Shown piece after piece: positions 5,998 to 7,896 of a stretch of 7,896 nucleotides of DNA; position 1 is the stretch's first letter; the number at the start of each line of letters is the position of its first letter. Position numbers and translations under genes: made by a program. The notes beneath the pieces were generated by a model. It saw only the letters and a list, made by a program, of their open reading frames with translations, ran no database searches and was not told where the DNA came from. This stretch comes from Comamonadaceae bacterium (GTDB taxonomy: Bacteria; Pseudomonadota; Gammaproteobacteria; Burkholderiales; Burkholderiaceae_C): NCBI GenBank assembly GCA_947457975.1, contig CANGYC010000099.1, positions 1 to 7,896 on the forward strand, written 5' to 3'.

Positions 5998-7265
5998 AGC
6001 TCTTTCCCTACGGCCACGCCACACACCCGCAATGGCCCATGGCCGCGGCGCTGGTGCTGGCTCAGTTGCGGGCGCACATGGCCCTGCCCGGCTATGCCGC
6101 CGCGCCCACCCTGGGGCTGGTCTACATCACGGACCACTACGCCCCGCATGCCCAGGAGATCCTCGACCACCTGGGCGCCGAGCTGCCGGAGGTCACTGAC
6201 TGGAGCGGCACCGTGGGCGTGGGCATTGCCTCGAACAACGTGGAGTACTTTGACGAACCGGCGCTGGCCGTGATGCTGTGCGACCTGCCGCATGCGCACT
6301 ACCGCGTTTTCTCCGGCGTGGCGCCGCTGGGCGCGCAGGGCAGCTTTCGTGCGCACACCGCCCTGGTGCATGCCGACCCGAACACGCCCGAGCTGCCTGA
6401 GCTCGTGGAGGAGATGGCCGGCTGCACCGGCAGCGCCTACCTGTTCGGTGGGCTGGCCGCCAGCCGACAGGGCGTGGTGCAGTTTGCCCAGGGCAGCCAA
6501 GGGCACCTGCGCGGCCAGGGCGCGGCCAGCAGCGTGCTGTCTGGGGGCTTGAGCGGCGTGGCCTTCAGTGCCGAAGTGGCCCTGCTCTCGCGCGTGACGC
6601 AGGGCTGCCGCCCGGTCTCCAGCGAATACGAGGTGAGCGCCTGCGAGGGCAACCTGGTCACTAGCCTGGACGGCCAGCCCGCGCTGGAGCGTCTGCTCAA
6701 GGACTTGAAGGTCTCGCTGGAGGAGCCCGAGCAGGCCCTGGCCCAGGTCAGGCGCACCCTGGTGGGCCTGCGCTCGCCACGCGAGGAGCATGAGGTGGCC
6801 CAGGTGCGCCGTCCCGGCCAGTTCGGTGACGACACCTGGGTGCGCCACATCATCGGGCTGGATCCGGTCCGCCAGGGCATCGCCATTGCACAGGAGCTCC
6901 AGAACGGCATGCGCCTGAGTTTTTGCGAGCGCCATGTGGCGGCGGCGCGCAACGATCTGGTGCGCGTGTGCGCCGAGATCCGGGAGGAGCTGGAGTCGGC
7001 TGAGCTGCCGCTAGAAATCGCCCAGGCCCTGAACGCCGACGAGGCGCAGGCTGCGCCACACCCGGCGCGGCGCATCGCCGGGGCGCTGTACGTGAGCTGC
7101 TCGGGCCGGGGTGGGCCGCACTTCGGCGGGCCCAGCGCCGAGCTGCAGATCCTGCGCCGCGCGCTCGGCGATGTGCCGCTGGTGGGGTTTTTTGCGGCCG
7201 GCGAAATCGCCAGCCGCCATGTCTACGGTTACACGGGCGTGCTGACCGTCTTCACCACCGATTAA
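5994..7265 (+). CDS. FIST-domain protein (FIST N and FIST C), stand-alone sensor
   Basis: This is a 423-residue protein with the two FIST modules and no other recognisable domain. The N-terminal FIST part spans about 35-230, including GVGIASNNVEYFDEPALAVML (75-95) and the glycine-rich FGGLAASRQG (151-160). The C-terminal part spans about 230-420, ending in LYVSCSGRGGPHFGG (365-379) and VPLVGFFAAGEIASRHVYGYTG (394-415), the most conserved FIST signature. FIST domains are predicted to bind small ligands, possibly amino acids, and are often fused to histidine kinases, GGDEF or methyl-accepting modules; none is present here, and there is no membrane segment or signal peptide. ATG 5994 overlaps the phaM stop as ATGA. 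An open frame reaches back to 5703, but that part reads phaM out of frame. Coupling to phaM suggests a link to carbon storage control, which is inference only. Cys residues at 96, 144, 205, 217, 311, 326 and 369 are of unknown use. Confidence 0.85.
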   Translation: MKLFPYGHATHPQWPMAAALVLAQLRAHMALPGYAAAPTLGLVYITDHYAPHAQEILDHLGAELPEVTDWSGTVGVGIASNNVEYFDEPALAVMLCDLPHAHYRVFSGVAPLGAQGSFRAHTALVHADPNTPELPELVEEMAGCTGSAYLFGGLAASRQGVVQFAQGSQGHLRGQGAASSVLSGGLSGVAFSAEVALLSRVTQGCRPVSSEYEVSACEGNLVTSLDGQPALERLLKDLKVSLEEPEQALAQVRRTLVGLRSPREEHEVAQVRRPGQFGDDTWVRHIIGLDPVRQGIAIAQELQNGMRLSFCERHVAAARNDLVRVCAEIREELESAELPLEIAQALNADEAQAAPHPARRIAGALYVSCSGRGGPHFGGPSAELQILRRALGDVPLVGFFAAGEIASRHVYGYTGVLTVFTTD

Positions 7266-7269
7266 GGCC

Positions 7270-7896
<627 letters not shown>

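Noticed and set aside
5730..6935. A 401-codon reverse-strand open frame opposite phaM and the FIST gene.
   Set aside because: The forward strand encodes two recognised proteins here. The antisense product has no domain-like sequence and no plausible ribosome site was seen.

Overview
The window is high-GC, densely coding chromosomal DNA from a betaproteobacterium. The most likely group is Burkholderiales, probably family Comamonadaceae. This rests on a PhaM-type polyhydroxyalkanoate granule protein, a short extradiol-dioxygenase-like VOC protein of the kind common in this order, and overall gene style; no rRNA or other marker is present. There is no sign of a mobile element, CRISPR array, tRNA or rRNA. 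Every gene looks intact except the two cut by the window edges.

Layout, left to right. (1) The 3' part of a class III omega-amino-acid:pyruvate aminotransferase runs forward to 809. (2) A reverse-strand pair follows: an N-terminally anchored DUF3108 protein with a long Pro/Ala linker (2908 to 1724), then a ChaN-like lipoprotein (1655 to 819). Both are envelope proteins. (3) A fumarylacetoacetate hydrolase family enzyme is divergent from that pair (2977-3984, forward). (4) A tight reverse-strand pair comes next: a VOC protein (5043 to 4630), then a MarC-family membrane protein (4622 to 4023). The VOC stop codon forms part of the marC ribosome binding site. (5) A forward pair follows: PhaM (5200-5997) and a FIST-domain protein (5994-7265), whose start and stop overlap as ATGA. 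(6) The 3' two thirds or so of tgt (queuine/preQ1 tRNA-ribosyltransferase) enters on the reverse strand from the right edge and ends at 7270.

Most of the content is housekeeping or ordinary accessory metabolism. The most noteworthy association is the translationally coupled PhaM-FIST pair: a DNA- and PHA-synthase-binding granule regulator with a putative small-ligand sensor that has no output domain. Its upstream region carries a TGC/GCA-rich interrupted palindrome that might be a PHA-responsive operator. Intergenic spaces are short (4-156 bases), and no gap exceeds 300 bases.
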